Shown here: piece after piece, positions 42,280-50,859 of the stretch | Layout of the letters: each line of letters begins with the position of its first letter | How positions within the stretch are numbered: position 1 is the stretch's first letter | DNA from: an uncultured Muribaculaceae bacterium | GTDB taxonomy: Bacteria > Bacteroidota > Bacteroidia > Bacteroidales > Muribaculaceae | Direction of reading: 5' to 3' | Length of the DNA: 64,000 nucleotides | NCBI GenBank assembly: GCA_958439725.1 | Contig: CAUBWJ010000003.1 | Coordinates: forward strand, 49,408 to 113,407 | Made by a program: the position numbers and the translations under genes | Notes under the pieces: model-generated | The model's database searches: none | What the model was told of the DNA's origin: nothing | Seen by the model: only the letters and a program-made list of their open reading frames with translations

Positions 42280-43200
42280 TCAGGAGTTGCGCTCGCGGAA
42301 GAGGCCGTGTTCGTAGCCCTGGATGGTGGGGTCAGTGGCGGCGCGGAGGAGGCGTTTGGCGGCCCACAGGCAGTAGTTGCGGTTTACTTCCACGCCACAG
42401 AAACGGCGGCCGAGCTTGCGGGCCACCACAGCTGCTGTGCCGCTGCCCATGAAGGGGTCGAAAATGCGGTCGCCGGGGCGCGACGAGGCGAGAATGAGTT
42501 TGGCATAGAGTTTTTCGGGCTTCTGGGTGGGATGGTCGGTGTTCTCGGGCATTGACCAGAAGGGGACGGTGATGTCGTCCCACAGATTGGAGGGACATGT
42601 GACGCGGAAATTTCCCTCAGGGGATTCCTCCCAGTCCTTCGGGCGACCGTCGACCCGGTATGGTGCAATCACGCGGCGACGTATTTTCACGGCCTCAAGA
42701 TTGAAATAATAGTCGGCGGGATTCTTTACGGCAAACCATATATCCTCCATGGAGTTTTTCCAGTTGGCGGCGGCTCCGCGTCCTTTCTCGCGCTGCCAGG
42801 TGATGCGGTTCATCACCGTGAGGTGTTCTTCAAGCACGCGCTGCATGGCCGAGCCGCACCGCCAGTCGCCGCACAGGTAGAGCGAGCCGTCGGGCGCGAG
42901 TTTGTCGGCCACGCGTCCCAGCCATCCGCGAAGATAGCTCTCGTAATCCTCGCCCTTCATTGCCGAGAACTTCCGGCCGTGGAAATCCTTCGAGAGATTA
43001 TAAGGCGGGTCGATGATTATTAGGTTGAAATAACCGTCGGGAATCAGGTCGAGGCAGTCGAACAGGTCGGCGTTCACAATCATATCGTCGTGAAAACCGG
43101 CGCGGATGTCCGCCGCAGAAGATATGAGGGGCTCGAGCGAGGGAATCTCTTCCTCGCCGAGAGTGAGTGTGCGGTTGCGGGGTGCTTTTTGACCGGGCAT
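42280..43200 (-). CDS. Orphan DNA methyltransferase, beta class
   Basis: The 306-residue N6-adenine or N4-cytosine methyltransferase has the catalytic DPPYNLS (near residue 64) before the SAM-binding FDPFMGSGT (near 260), which is the beta-class order. HPTQKPEKLYAKLI lies just before the SAM motif. No restriction nuclease or specificity gene is adjacent, so it is an orphan methylase, possibly regulatory, as with CcrM-type enzymes. The target sequence cannot be read. It is transcribed toward tadA and divergent from the ferredoxin-like gene. Confidence 0.9.
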   Translation of the reverse strand: MPGQKAPRNRTLTLGEEEIPSLEPLISSAADIRAGFHDDMIVNADLFDCLDLIPDGYFNLIIIDPPYNLSKDFHGRKFSAMKGEDYESYLRGWLGRVADKLAPDGSLYLCGDWRCGSAMQRVLEEHLTVMNRITWQREKGRGAAANWKNSMEDIWFAVKNPADYYFNLEAVKIRRRVIAPYRVDGRPKDWEESPEGNFRVTCPSNLWDDITVPFWSMPENTDHPTQKPEKLYAKLILASSRPGDRIFDPFMGSGTAAVVARKLGRRFCGVEVNRNYCLWAAKRLLRAATDPTIQGYEHGLFRERNS

Positions 43201-43264
43201 GTGTAGTTTGGCTGAAAATTTGACTGCAAATTATCCTTTTTCCCCGAAACTGCCAAATTTTCGC

Positions 43265-43272
43265 TAAGTTTG
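43265..43272 (+). promoter_or_regulatory. Promoter -7 element of the polyferredoxin/thyA/folA operon
   Basis: TAAGTTTG ends 24 bases before the ATG at 43297. Confidence 0.6.
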
Positions 43273-43296
43273 CAGTCGGTAACAGCAGCCAGAGGC

Positions 43297-44271
43297 ATGA
43301 ACAGAATATTACGCGCTACCCGGATAGTGGTCTCGATTGCGGCATGGGTGATAATCTCGCTCATGCTGTCGTCGTCGGCGTTCACGGTGCCCGTGATAGG
43401 GCCGTTTCTGCTCAAGGCGCAGATAGGCACGGCAGTGGCGTCGCTCACGGTCTTCAGCTTCGTGGTGTGGGTGATAATCACGCTCGTGTTCGGCCGCGTC
43501 TACTGTTCGACCGTCTGCCCGCTGGGCACCCTGCAGGACATTGTGGCGCGCGTGGCCGGTTTCGGCACCTCGCGCGAAGGCCACCGGCACTACCGCTGGA
43601 GTCCGCCACGCCATTTCACCCGACTGTTTTTCCTGGCACTTGCCGTGGCTATGGCGGTGCTTGGCATGTCGGCCATAGTATCGATTCTCGAACCCCTGCA
43701 GATCTATCGTCATATATGCCGCGGAATCGGCTCTCCGGGCCTGCGCGCTCTCGAGTGGATTGCGGGCTATATGGGTCTGGCTCCCGAGAAGGTGGTGGAG
43801 ATTTTCACAGCATCGGCCGCCTCTACGGCGCTTGCGTTCGTGCTGTTCATAGGTGTGTCGGTAGCGGCGGCTTCGGGTGGCCGCACTCTCTGCAACACGT
43901 TCTGCCCCATCGGCACCATGCTGGGGTTCGTGAGCCGTTTCTCTATTCTGCAGATGGACATCGACACGGATCTGTGTATCAATTGCCGTAAATGCGAGGA
44001 TGTGTGCAAAGGGCAGTGCATAGATCTCACGGACCATGTGGTAGACGGGTCGCGCTGCGTGAACTGCTTCGACTGCGTGGACATCTGTCCCAACCGCGCC
44101 ATTCGGTATACCACGCGGCGCCACAGGCTGTCGACACCGCTGATGCAGCGTGTGAGCGGCCTTGCCAAGCGTCCCGACCCGGCCCTGGACAATGAAGGCT
44201 GCCTGTCGGCCTCCGCTCCCTGCGATTCCCCGGAATCCACCTGCGAAAACGAAAAAATCAAGGAAAAATGA
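43297..44271 (+). CDS. NapH-like membrane polyferredoxin
   Basis: The 324-residue inner membrane protein has about four transmembrane helices, two CxxxCP motifs (CSTVCPLGTLQD and CNTFCPIGTMLG) and two ferredoxin [4Fe-4S] motifs near residues 225-265 (CINCRKCEDVCKGQC and CVNCFDCVDICP). This is the NapH/NosR-like electron-transfer design, probably moving electrons from the quinone pool or the cytoplasm across the membrane. The partner is unknown. The tail is Cys-containing and charged. It starts the operon with thyA and folA, and its stop overlaps thyA by 4 bases. Confidence 0.85.
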   Translation: MNRILRATRIVVSIAAWVIISLMLSSSAFTVPVIGPFLLKAQIGTAVASLTVFSFVVWVIITLVFGRVYCSTVCPLGTLQDIVARVAGFGTSREGHRHYRWSPPRHFTRLFFLALAVAMAVLGMSAIVSILEPLQIYRHICRGIGSPGLRALEWIAGYMGLAPEKVVEIFTASAASTALAFVLFIGVSVAAASGGRTLCNTFCPIGTMLGFVSRFSILQMDIDTDLCINCRKCEDVCKGQCIDLTDHVVDGSRCVNCFDCVDICPNRAIRYTTRRHRLSTPLMQRVSGLAKRPDPALDNEGCLSASAPCDSPESTCENEKIKEK

Positions 44272-45062
44272 AACAATATCTTCAGCTGCTCCGCCATATA
44301 ATGGAAGAGGGCACAGACAAAAACGACCGCACCGGCACCGGTATACGCTCGGTGTTCGGCTATCAGATGCGCTTCGATCTTTCGGAAGGCTTCCCGTTGC
44401 TCACCACCAAGAAACTGCACCTGAAATCCATAATCCACGAGCTCCTGTGGTTTCTGAAAGGCGACACCAATGTGAAATACCTTCAGGACAACGGGGTGAG
44501 AATCTGGAACGAATGGGCCGACGAGAACGGCGATCTGGGCCACGTGTACGGCTACCAGTGGCGCTCATGGCCCGACTACAACGGCGGATTCATCGACCAG
44601 ATAACAGAAGCCGTGGAGACGATAAAGAATAATCCCGATTCGCGGCGTATAATAGTGAGCGCCTGGAACGTGGCCGACCTCCCGGATATGAAGCTTCCTC
44701 CCTGCCACGCACTGTTTCAGTTCTATGTGGCCGACGGGCGGCTTAGCCTCCAGCTTTATCAGCGCTCGGCCGACTGCTTTCTCGGTGTGCCGTTCAACAT
44801 AGCCTCCTATGCCTTGCTGCTTATGATGGTGGCGCAGGTTACGGGTCTGAAGCCCGGCGAGTTCATCCACACGCTGGGCGACGCCCATATCTACCGCAAC
44901 CACTTCAGTCAGGTGGAGGAGCAGCTGAGCCGCGAGCCCCGCAAACTGCCGCGCATGGTGCTCAACCCCCACGTGAAAGATATCTTCGGTTTCACTTACG
45001 ACGATTTCAGGCTCGAGGACTACGATCCGCTGCCTCACATCGCCGGTAAAGTATCCGTATGA
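44268..45062 (+). CDS. thyA: Thymidylate synthase
   Basis: The 264-residue enzyme methylates dUMP to dTMP with methylene-tetrahydrofolate. The nucleophile is in LPPCHALFQFYV, and other conserved parts are NDRTGTGIRSVFG, FPLLTTKK, QRSADCFLGVPFNIASYALL and HIYRNH. The length equals the E. coli type. The gene overlaps the preceding stop and the folA start, so folate-linked genes are coupled. Confidence 0.97.
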   Translation: MKQYLQLLRHIMEEGTDKNDRTGTGIRSVFGYQMRFDLSEGFPLLTTKKLHLKSIIHELLWFLKGDTNVKYLQDNGVRIWNEWADENGDLGHVYGYQWRSWPDYNGGFIDQITEAVETIKNNPDSRRIIVSAWNVADLPDMKLPPCHALFQFYVADGRLSLQLYQRSADCFLGVPFNIASYALLLMMVAQVTGLKPGEFIHTLGDAHIYRNHFSQVEEQLSREPRKLPRMVLNPHVKDIFGFTYDDFRLEDYDPLPHIAGKVSV

Positions 45063-45559
45063 CAGACCGTATGGAAATAACCGTAATAGCAGCCGTGGCG
45101 CGCGACGGCGCCATAGGGATAAAGGGCGACATGCCGTTCCACATCAGCGCCGACCTGCGGCGATTCAAGCAGATAACCATGGGAAAACCGCTCGTGATGG
45201 GGCGACGTACTTTTGAATCGCTGCCCGGCGGTGCGTTGCCCGGACGCCGCAATATTGTGGTGACGCGCAACGCTGCATTTGCCGCCGACGGTGCCGAGCG
45301 CGCTTCCTCGCTTGAGGAGGCTCTGAGGATGTGCGACGGCGCTCCGGAGGTGATGATTATAGGGGGCGGCGAAATCTACCGTCAGGCCATGCCGCTGGCA
45401 ACCCGTCTCGAGCTCACGGCGATTGACGCCGATGTTCCGGATGCCGACGTGCATTTTCCGCCCGTAGGCGAGGACTGGGAGGTTGTGGAGAAGTCGGACG
45501 ATGCCACCGATCCCCGCTCCGGCGCCACCTACCGCTTCCTCACCCTGCGCCGGCGGTGA
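45059..45559 (+). CDS. folA: Dihydrofolate reductase
   Basis: The 166-residue enzyme regenerates tetrahydrofolate consumed by ThyA. Motifs are VIAAVARDGAIGIKGDMPFH, FKQITMGKPLVMGRRTFESL, PGRRNIVVTR and IIGGGEIYRQAM. The start at 45059 overlaps the thyA stop as ATGA; a second ATG at 45071 would also give a full protein. Confidence 0.96.
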   Translation: MTDRMEITVIAAVARDGAIGIKGDMPFHISADLRRFKQITMGKPLVMGRRTFESLPGGALPGRRNIVVTRNAAFAADGAERASSLEEALRMCDGAPEVMIIGGGEIYRQAMPLATRLELTAIDADVPDADVHFPPVGEDWEVVEKSDDATDPRSGATYRFLTLRRR

Positions 45560-45589
45560 TGGCTTGCCCGCCACGCCTGTTGTCAGGAA

Positions 45590-45630
45590 CGCAGAACCGC
45601 GCGGGAACGGCAGAAGAACGCAGAACTTTT
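45590..45630 (+). repeat. Dispersed intergenic repeat, copy 3
   Basis: It starts CGCAGAACCGCGCGGGAAC with the three spaced GCAGAA units and a T-rich tail. It lies downstream of folA at the border of the accessory island. Confidence 0.8.
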
Positions 45631-45782
45631 CTTTTCATCCCTGGATTCTCCTTATCGAAGCACTATCGATTCTGGGCCGGATTTATATCGTTTCCCCTGA
45701 AAGTGATTTTTCTAAAGAGCATTTTTGATGTGGAGGTGTTGTCTGGAAAGAGCATTTTCAGGGATTTCGAAACAATAATGAC

Positions 45783-45813
45783 TTGCAAGTGTTATATAAG
45801 TGCATTATATTTG
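45783..45813 (+). promoter_or_regulatory. Promoter of the toxin-antitoxin operon
   Basis: TTG (45783-45785), a 20-base spacer and TATATTTG (45806-45813) end 22 bases before the antitoxin ATG. Confidence 0.7.
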
Positions 45814-45835
45814 CGGTATAATAAATATCAGACTT

Positions 45836-46084
45836 ATGAATACAACGTCAGTTCACAGAAAACAGACTTCATTTCGCTTAAGTGAAGACCTTCTTAACAG
45901 GCTCCAAATAGAGGCAAAGCGTCATAATCGTAGCTTGAATAACCTCGTGGAAAGTGTGCTGATGGCATTTGTTGCAGAACGGCCGAACAAGATCACTATT
46001 GCGGCAATGAAGGAAGCGGAAGAGTCGGCTTCTCTTGAAACGCTTGATCTGAATAATTTCCGAAGCTTTGTGGAATCTCTATGA
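45836..46084 (+). CDS. Antitoxin of a YafQ-type pair
   Basis: The 82-residue protein has an Arc/RHH-like N-terminus (KQTSFRLSEDLLNRLQIEAK, then HNRSLNNLVESVL) for DNA binding and an acidic C-terminus (AEESASLETLDLNNF) that would wrap the toxin. ATG 45836 is used because it follows the promoter by 22 bases. The stop overlaps the toxin start by 4 bases. It should neutralise the toxin and repress its own promoter. Confidence 0.85.
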   Translation: MNTTSVHRKQTSFRLSEDLLNRLQIEAKRHNRSLNNLVESVLMAFVAERPNKITIAAMKEAEESASLETLDLNNFRSFVESL

Positions 46085-46350
46085 ATACACTGAAGCTGAC
46101 GTCGCAATTTAAGAAAGATCTTAAGCGTTATAAACATAATCCGCAGACAATAGCTAAGCTTGAAGAAATTCTTAGATTTCTGGCCGACGGCCTCCCGATT
46201 CCGGAAACGAATCGACCTCATTTACTTGCGGGTAATTACAATGGCTATATGGAGTGCCATGTAGAAAACGATACATTGTTGATATGGTGGGATAAAGACG
46301 CGGGAATAATCAAGCTTGTACGTTTCGGCTCTCACTCAGAGCTCTTCTGA
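46081..46350 (+). CDS. YafQ-family ribosome-dependent mRNA interferase toxin
   Basis: The 89-residue RelE-fold protein has LTSQFKKDLKRYKHN at the N-terminus and the YafQ pattern HLLAGNYNGYMECHVENDTL. The closing VRFGSHSELF carries the His and Phe used by the family for mRNA cleavage in the ribosomal A-site. The order is antitoxin first, with a 4-base overlap. It appears intact. The AT-rich composition suggests acquisition. Confidence 0.9.
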   Translation: MNTLKLTSQFKKDLKRYKHNPQTIAKLEEILRFLADGLPIPETNRPHLLAGNYNGYMECHVENDTLLIWWDKDAGIIKLVRFGSHSELF

Positions 46351-46486
46351 TTCTTTCGGACCTGAGATAAAACCGAAGTTGTAGTAAGAGTGTGCATTTT
46401 TTTAATAAATTACTCGGACTTTTACGCGATTTTCTAATTAAGGATAATTTTTATTGAGGTGTAAAATATCAGAATAACACTTCTTA

Positions 46487-46842
46487 GAGCTTGTTTAATA
46501 ATAAATGTTGACGACAGGGTCGCATAGCTTGAGCAGATTTTTGTTCTGCGACGAAGGAGTGTACTTGATGTACACGACTGAGAAGCAGGACGAAAAGCGG
46601 CCAAGATATGCGAATGAAGGACAACATAAACAAGTTCAATCCATCTTCCGTAAGTTTAAAAATTAATGAAATTTCAGATTGATTGTAAAAGTATTAGTAG
46701 GAATTACCTCCCAGCTGTCATTCGCCGGCATCTTTCCGCTTGCTCTTCGGTCGTTATGGAACCCCATAACTTCCTCATCACAAACGAAAATCTGCTCGAC
46801 GACTGACAGCCCTGTCGTTAACATTTATTATTAAACAAGCTC
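46487..46842. mobile_element. 356-bp palindromic MITE-like element
   Basis: The two ends are inverted repeats: GAGCTTGTTTAATAATAAAT at 46487 and its complement ending at 46842, both followed inward by ACGACAGGG. Similarity continues inward for about 130 bases on each side (GAGCAGATTTT, then a short hairpin, then GCGAATGA). TTA flanks both ends and may be a target duplication. It has no gene and so cannot move itself. The two internal hairpins keep the stem but not the sequence. It fills the gap between the toxin and the ADP-ribosylglycohydrolase; 46351-46486 holds nothing else that I recognise. Confidence 0.75.
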
Positions 46843-46847
46843 TTATT

Positions 46848-47816
46848 ATGGATAGAACAGAAACTATAAAAGATAAAGTGTGTGGATGTTTGTATGGACA
46901 AGCAATTGGCGATGCTCTTGGCTTTGGAACAGAGGGAATGACTAAAGCTGAGGTTGAACGTCATTATAATTGTAATCTACAACGATACGATGAGTTTTAT
47001 CGGGACAAAAGACGTATGGAGTGGCCTATCGGGATGTGGACTGACGATACGGAAATGATGCTTTCAATTTTGAGCTGTATCATGGAATGTCCATCAGCCT
47101 GCATAAACACGGAAGCTTTAGCCCGTCATTTTCTCTCCTTTTATGATAAGTGGGGTTTCACATGCGGAATATTAACAAGTAAAGTTTTAAGCTTCGCCCC
47201 TCCCGTTTATGAGGTTGACCCGATTTCCGTTGCCAAGACGGTTTGGGAATTAAAAGGAAAGAATAATGCCCCTAACGGAGGATTGATGCGGACTTCTATT
47301 ATCGGCTTATGGCCATATAATACAGAGAAAAATGCAAGCACGGTTTGTAAAATGACGCATTACGATCCGCGGTGTGTCGCATCCTGTGTAATAATATCTT
47401 TTCTCATTCATAATATTGTATACAACAATGATATATCTCTGTCTGTCGGGGATTTATGCCAGATAGCTGATAAATACGACCGGGAATGTAAGGAGTGGAT
47501 TGTCTCCGCTTTCACAAATAACGATATATCTAAGCTGAATCTTGCGGATTATGATACATTCGCATATACATACAGAACTTTGTCGGCCGCAATATGGGCA
47601 TATTTTCACGCCCGGGACTTTAAAACAGGTTTATTGGCTATAGTTAATGAAGGAGGGGATGCCGATACCAATGCAGCAATAGGATGTGCCGTCCTTGGAG
47701 CCAAATTCGGATATTCGTCAATACCGGATTATTATGTCGACAATCTGTATAAGAAAGAGGAATATCTGAAGCGGATAACACCTTTTATCGAAAAACTTAT
47801 CAATAATCCAGCATAG
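46848..47816 (+). CDS. ADP-ribosylglycohydrolase (DraG/ARH family)
   Basis: The 322-residue protein removes ADP-ribose from modified targets. The two metal-binding motifs are present: WTDDTEM near residue 64 and GGDADTNAAIGC near 271, along with the N-terminal GCLYGQAIGDALGFGTEG. It is a complete single-domain enzyme. It starts 5 bases after the palindromic element, so its native promoter was probably displaced or is supplied by the element. The AT-rich composition and the toxin-antitoxin neighbour suggest an accessory island. No ADP-ribosyltransferase is nearby. Confidence 0.92.
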   Translation: MDRTETIKDKVCGCLYGQAIGDALGFGTEGMTKAEVERHYNCNLQRYDEFYRDKRRMEWPIGMWTDDTEMMLSILSCIMECPSACINTEALARHFLSFYDKWGFTCGILTSKVLSFAPPVYEVDPISVAKTVWELKGKNNAPNGGLMRTSIIGLWPYNTEKNASTVCKMTHYDPRCVASCVIISFLIHNIVYNNDISLSVGDLCQIADKYDRECKEWIVSAFTNNDISKLNLADYDTFAYTYRTLSAAIWAYFHARDFKTGLLAIVNEGGDADTNAAIGCAVLGAKFGYSSIPDYYVDNLYKKEEYLKRITPFIEKLINNPA

Positions 47817-47950
47817 AAATGGATAAATTGGATTGATATTGCCAAATAAGTAAATGGCTTTTTGATTTTTCCATAAACGATTTGTCATTTTTATTATCTG
47901 CGGGGGTGAATGAAATGGGGCAATAGATTTCGGAATTGTTTTCTTTTTGG

Positions 47951-47958
47951 TACTTTTG
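47951..47958 (+). promoter_or_regulatory. Promoter -7 element of the RNA methyltransferase gene
   Basis: TACTTTTG ends 37 bases before the ATG at 47996. Confidence 0.55.
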
Positions 47959-47995
47959 CAGAATAATCATTGACATTTTTACCGTAATAAGCCGT

Positions 47996-49552
47996 ATGCA
48001 AACGTTTGAAATGGTAGCCAAGACCTTCCAGGGGCTGGAAGATGTGCTGGCAGAGGAGCTCCGCGACCTCGGAGCCTTGAATGTAGAGCCCGGGCTCCGC
48101 ATGGTTTCGTTTGAAGGAGACCTGGAGATGCTGTACAAAGCCAACCTGTGCTGCCGCACGGCTTTGCGGATTCTCAAGCCGATATATAAGTTTATAGCCG
48201 ACACTCCCGACGCGCTCTACGAGGGCGTGAAGGAATTCGAGTGGAGCAAGGTGCTGTCGCCCGACAAGACTTTCGCCATCGACACGGTGGCTAATTCGGA
48301 GGAATTCACCCACTCGCGTTTCGTGACCTACAGGGTGAAGGACGCCATCGTGGACTGGTTCCGCGACCGTCTGGGCCCTGACGTGCGTCCCGGCGTAAGG
48401 CTGCAGGATGCCGACGTGATGATTAATGTGCATATCTCGGGTGAGCGCGTAACGCTCTCGCTTGATTCGTCGGGCGAGTCGCTCCACAAGCGCGGCTACC
48501 GTGTGGCACAGACTGAGGCGCCCATAAACGAGGTGCTTGCCGCCGGCATAATACTCAAAAGTGGCTGGCGCGGCGACTGTCCGCTGGTGGACCCCATGTG
48601 CGGAAGCGGCACGTTTCTCATCGAGGCCGCAATGATAGCCACTGGAACTTATCCCGGAATCTACCGCCGCCGCTTCGCTTTCGAATCGTGGCCTGATTTC
48701 GACGCCGAACTTTTCGATTCGATCTACAACGACGATTCGCAGGAACGCACCTTCACCCACCGCATAATAGGTGCCGACATTTCGCCCAAGGCCATCGCCA
48801 TAGCCCGCGAGAACATAAAGAGCGCCGGTATGATGAAGTACATTGACCTGGAAGTGAAACCTCTCGCCCGCTGGGAAGAGGCTCCGGCCGACGGCGTGCT
48901 CATAACCAATCCGCCTTACGGCGAGCGTATCTCTGTGGACGACATGGAGGGCCTCTACGCGCTTCTTGGCAGCAAGCTCAAGCATGTGTTCGGCGGATAT
49001 CACGCCTGGATAATCGGCTACCGCGAGGAATACTTCCACAAGATAGGCCTGGCACCCTCCGTGAAGATGCCTCTGCTCAACGGATCGCTGGAATGCGAGT
49101 TGCGTGAGTATATAATATTCGACGGCAATATGCGCGACTTCCGTTCCGAAGGCGGCAAATTGAAGGGTGACCGTGCCGGTGCCGACCGCAAGCCGAAATT
49201 CCGCTACAAAAGCGATGAGAAATGGGCTGCCGACGCACGCCGCTCGGGCATGGGAGGCAAGGAGCACCGCTTGGCCGACAAAGGGCGCAAGCTGTCGGCC
49301 CTTGAGGAGTGCTATCATGCCGGAAACCGCCAGGACCGCAAAAAAGACCGTAAGGAACGGCGCGAGATTTCCCGCGAGGAATTCTCGGAGAACCCGCTGG
49401 CACGCCGCCGCAACGAGGCAGCTCTGAAAAGTCTGATAGGCCGCAAGCCGTCGCTCCCCAAAAGCGAAGGCCCGATGATGCGTCCGCGCCGCGGCTGGAA
49501 ACGCCCGGGCGCGCAGGGAAATCAGAGCACCGAAAACGATAATAACGAATAA
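47996..49552 (+). CDS. THUMP-domain RNA methyltransferase (RlmL-N-terminus-like)
   Basis: The 518-residue protein has a THUMP domain (residues 1-160), a class I SAM-binding core with DPMCGSGTFLIEAAMIA, a later ADISPKAI segment, and the catalytic NPPYGERIS typical of N2-guanine methyltransferases. It corresponds to the first half of RlmL (23S rRNA m2G2445). The last 140 residues are a highly basic, low-complexity tail (GNRQDRKKDRKERREISREE), probably disordered and RNA-binding. An upstream in-frame ATG at 47936 was rejected because the promoter lies after it. Confidence 0.88.
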   Translation: MQTFEMVAKTFQGLEDVLAEELRDLGALNVEPGLRMVSFEGDLEMLYKANLCCRTALRILKPIYKFIADTPDALYEGVKEFEWSKVLSPDKTFAIDTVANSEEFTHSRFVTYRVKDAIVDWFRDRLGPDVRPGVRLQDADVMINVHISGERVTLSLDSSGESLHKRGYRVAQTEAPINEVLAAGIILKSGWRGDCPLVDPMCGSGTFLIEAAMIATGTYPGIYRRRFAFESWPDFDAELFDSIYNDDSQERTFTHRIIGADISPKAIAIARENIKSAGMMKYIDLEVKPLARWEEAPADGVLITNPPYGERISVDDMEGLYALLGSKLKHVFGGYHAWIIGYREEYFHKIGLAPSVKMPLLNGSLECELREYIIFDGNMRDFRSEGGKLKGDRAGADRKPKFRYKSDEKWAADARRSGMGGKEHRLADKGRKLSALEECYHAGNRQDRKKDRKERREISREEFSENPLARRRNEAALKSLIGRKPSLPKSEGPMMRPRRGWKRPGAQGNQSTENDNNE

Positions 49553-49565
49553 CTTGCGATAATAT

Positions 49566-50846
49566 ATGAACATTCTTCTGCTCGGTTCAGGCGGCCGCGA
49601 ATCGGCTCTGGCCTGGAAAATAAGCCAAAGCGAACTTTGTGACAAACTCTTCATAGCTCCCGGCAACGGCGGCACCGGAGCCTACGGTACCAATGTGGCT
49701 CTCTCGCCTCTCGATTTCGAGGCCGTGGATGCATTTGTGGGTGCCAACGGTATTGACATGGTGGTGGTAGGCAACGAAGACCCCCTCGTGGCCGGCATCT
49801 ACGATTACTTTGCCGGGAAACGTCCCGGACTGCTCGTGGTAGGCCCGTCGAAAGCCGGCGCACAGCTTGAGGGCAGCAAGGATTTCGCAAAGCGATTCAT
49901 GACCGCACACGGCATTCCCACAGCCCGTTTCCGCTCTTTCACGCAGGAAACCGCCGAGGAGGGATGCCGCTTTCTGGAAGAACTCAAGCCTCCGTATGTG
50001 CTGAAAGCCGACGGCCTCGCGGCCGGAAAGGGAGTGCTGATAATCGACTCGCTCGACGAGGCCAAGAAATCCCTGCGCGAGATGCTGGGAGGCATGTTCG
50101 GCAAATCTTCGGCAACGGTGGTGATAGAGGAATTCCTCAAGGGCATAGAATGTTCGGTATTCGTGCTTACGGACGGCAACGGCGGTTACCGTGTGCTTCC
50201 CGTAGCGAAGGACTACAAGCGCATAGGCGAGGGCGACACCGGCCTCAATACCGGAGGTATGGGCGCCATCAGCCCCGTGCCGTTCGCCGACGAGACGTTC
50301 ATGCGCAAAGTTACCGAACGCATCATAGAGCCTACCGTAAAGGGGCTTGCTGAAGAAGGCATCATCTACCGTGGCTTCATATTCCTCGGCCTCATAAATG
50401 TGGAGGGGGAACCGATGGTGATAGAATACAACGTGCGAATGGGCGACCCCGAGACCGAGGCCGTGATGCTGCGCGTGGATTCCGACCTGGTGCAACTCAT
50501 GAAAGCTGCGGCCGAGGGCGATTTAGGCGAGCTCCCGCTCCGCCACAATCCCTCCACCGCCGCTACGGTGATGATTGTGAGCGGCGGCTACCCCGGAAGC
50601 TATCCCAAGGGCAAGGTAATTACCGGCCTTGACAAGGTGACAGACTCCATACTGTTCCATGCCGGCACAAAGAAGCTCGACGACGGCACTGTGGTAACCT
50701 CCGGCGGACGTGTTATCGCCGTGAGCTCACTTGGCAAGGATATAGCCGATGCCGTGGGGCGCAGCTTCAAGTCGGTGGACCTCGTGGACTTCGAGGGCAA
50801 ATATTTCCGCCGCGACATAGGCCGCGACCTGATGAATCTGAAATAA
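49566..50846 (+). CDS. purD: Phosphoribosylamine-glycine ligase
   Basis: The 426-residue ATP-grasp enzyme performs the second step of purine synthesis. It shows MNILLLGSGGRESALAWKI, the GNGGT segment, PPYVLKADGLAAGKGV, EEFLKGIECSVF and VIEYNVRMGDPETEAVM. The length is usual. It lies 13 bases after the RNA methyltransferase gene and 13 bases before the membrane protein gene, so it is probably in one transcript. Confidence 0.97.
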   Translation: MNILLLGSGGRESALAWKISQSELCDKLFIAPGNGGTGAYGTNVALSPLDFEAVDAFVGANGIDMVVVGNEDPLVAGIYDYFAGKRPGLLVVGPSKAGAQLEGSKDFAKRFMTAHGIPTARFRSFTQETAEEGCRFLEELKPPYVLKADGLAAGKGVLIIDSLDEAKKSLREMLGGMFGKSSATVVIEEFLKGIECSVFVLTDGNGGYRVLPVAKDYKRIGEGDTGLNTGGMGAISPVPFADETFMRKVTERIIEPTVKGLAEEGIIYRGFIFLGLINVEGEPMVIEYNVRMGDPETEAVMLRVDSDLVQLMKAAAEGDLGELPLRHNPSTAATVMIVSGGYPGSYPKGKVITGLDKVTDSILFHAGTKKLDDGTVVTSGGRVIAVSSLGKDIADAVGRSFKSVDLVDFEGKYFRRDIGRDLMNLK

Positions 50847-50859
50847 ACCGGCCGAGGGA

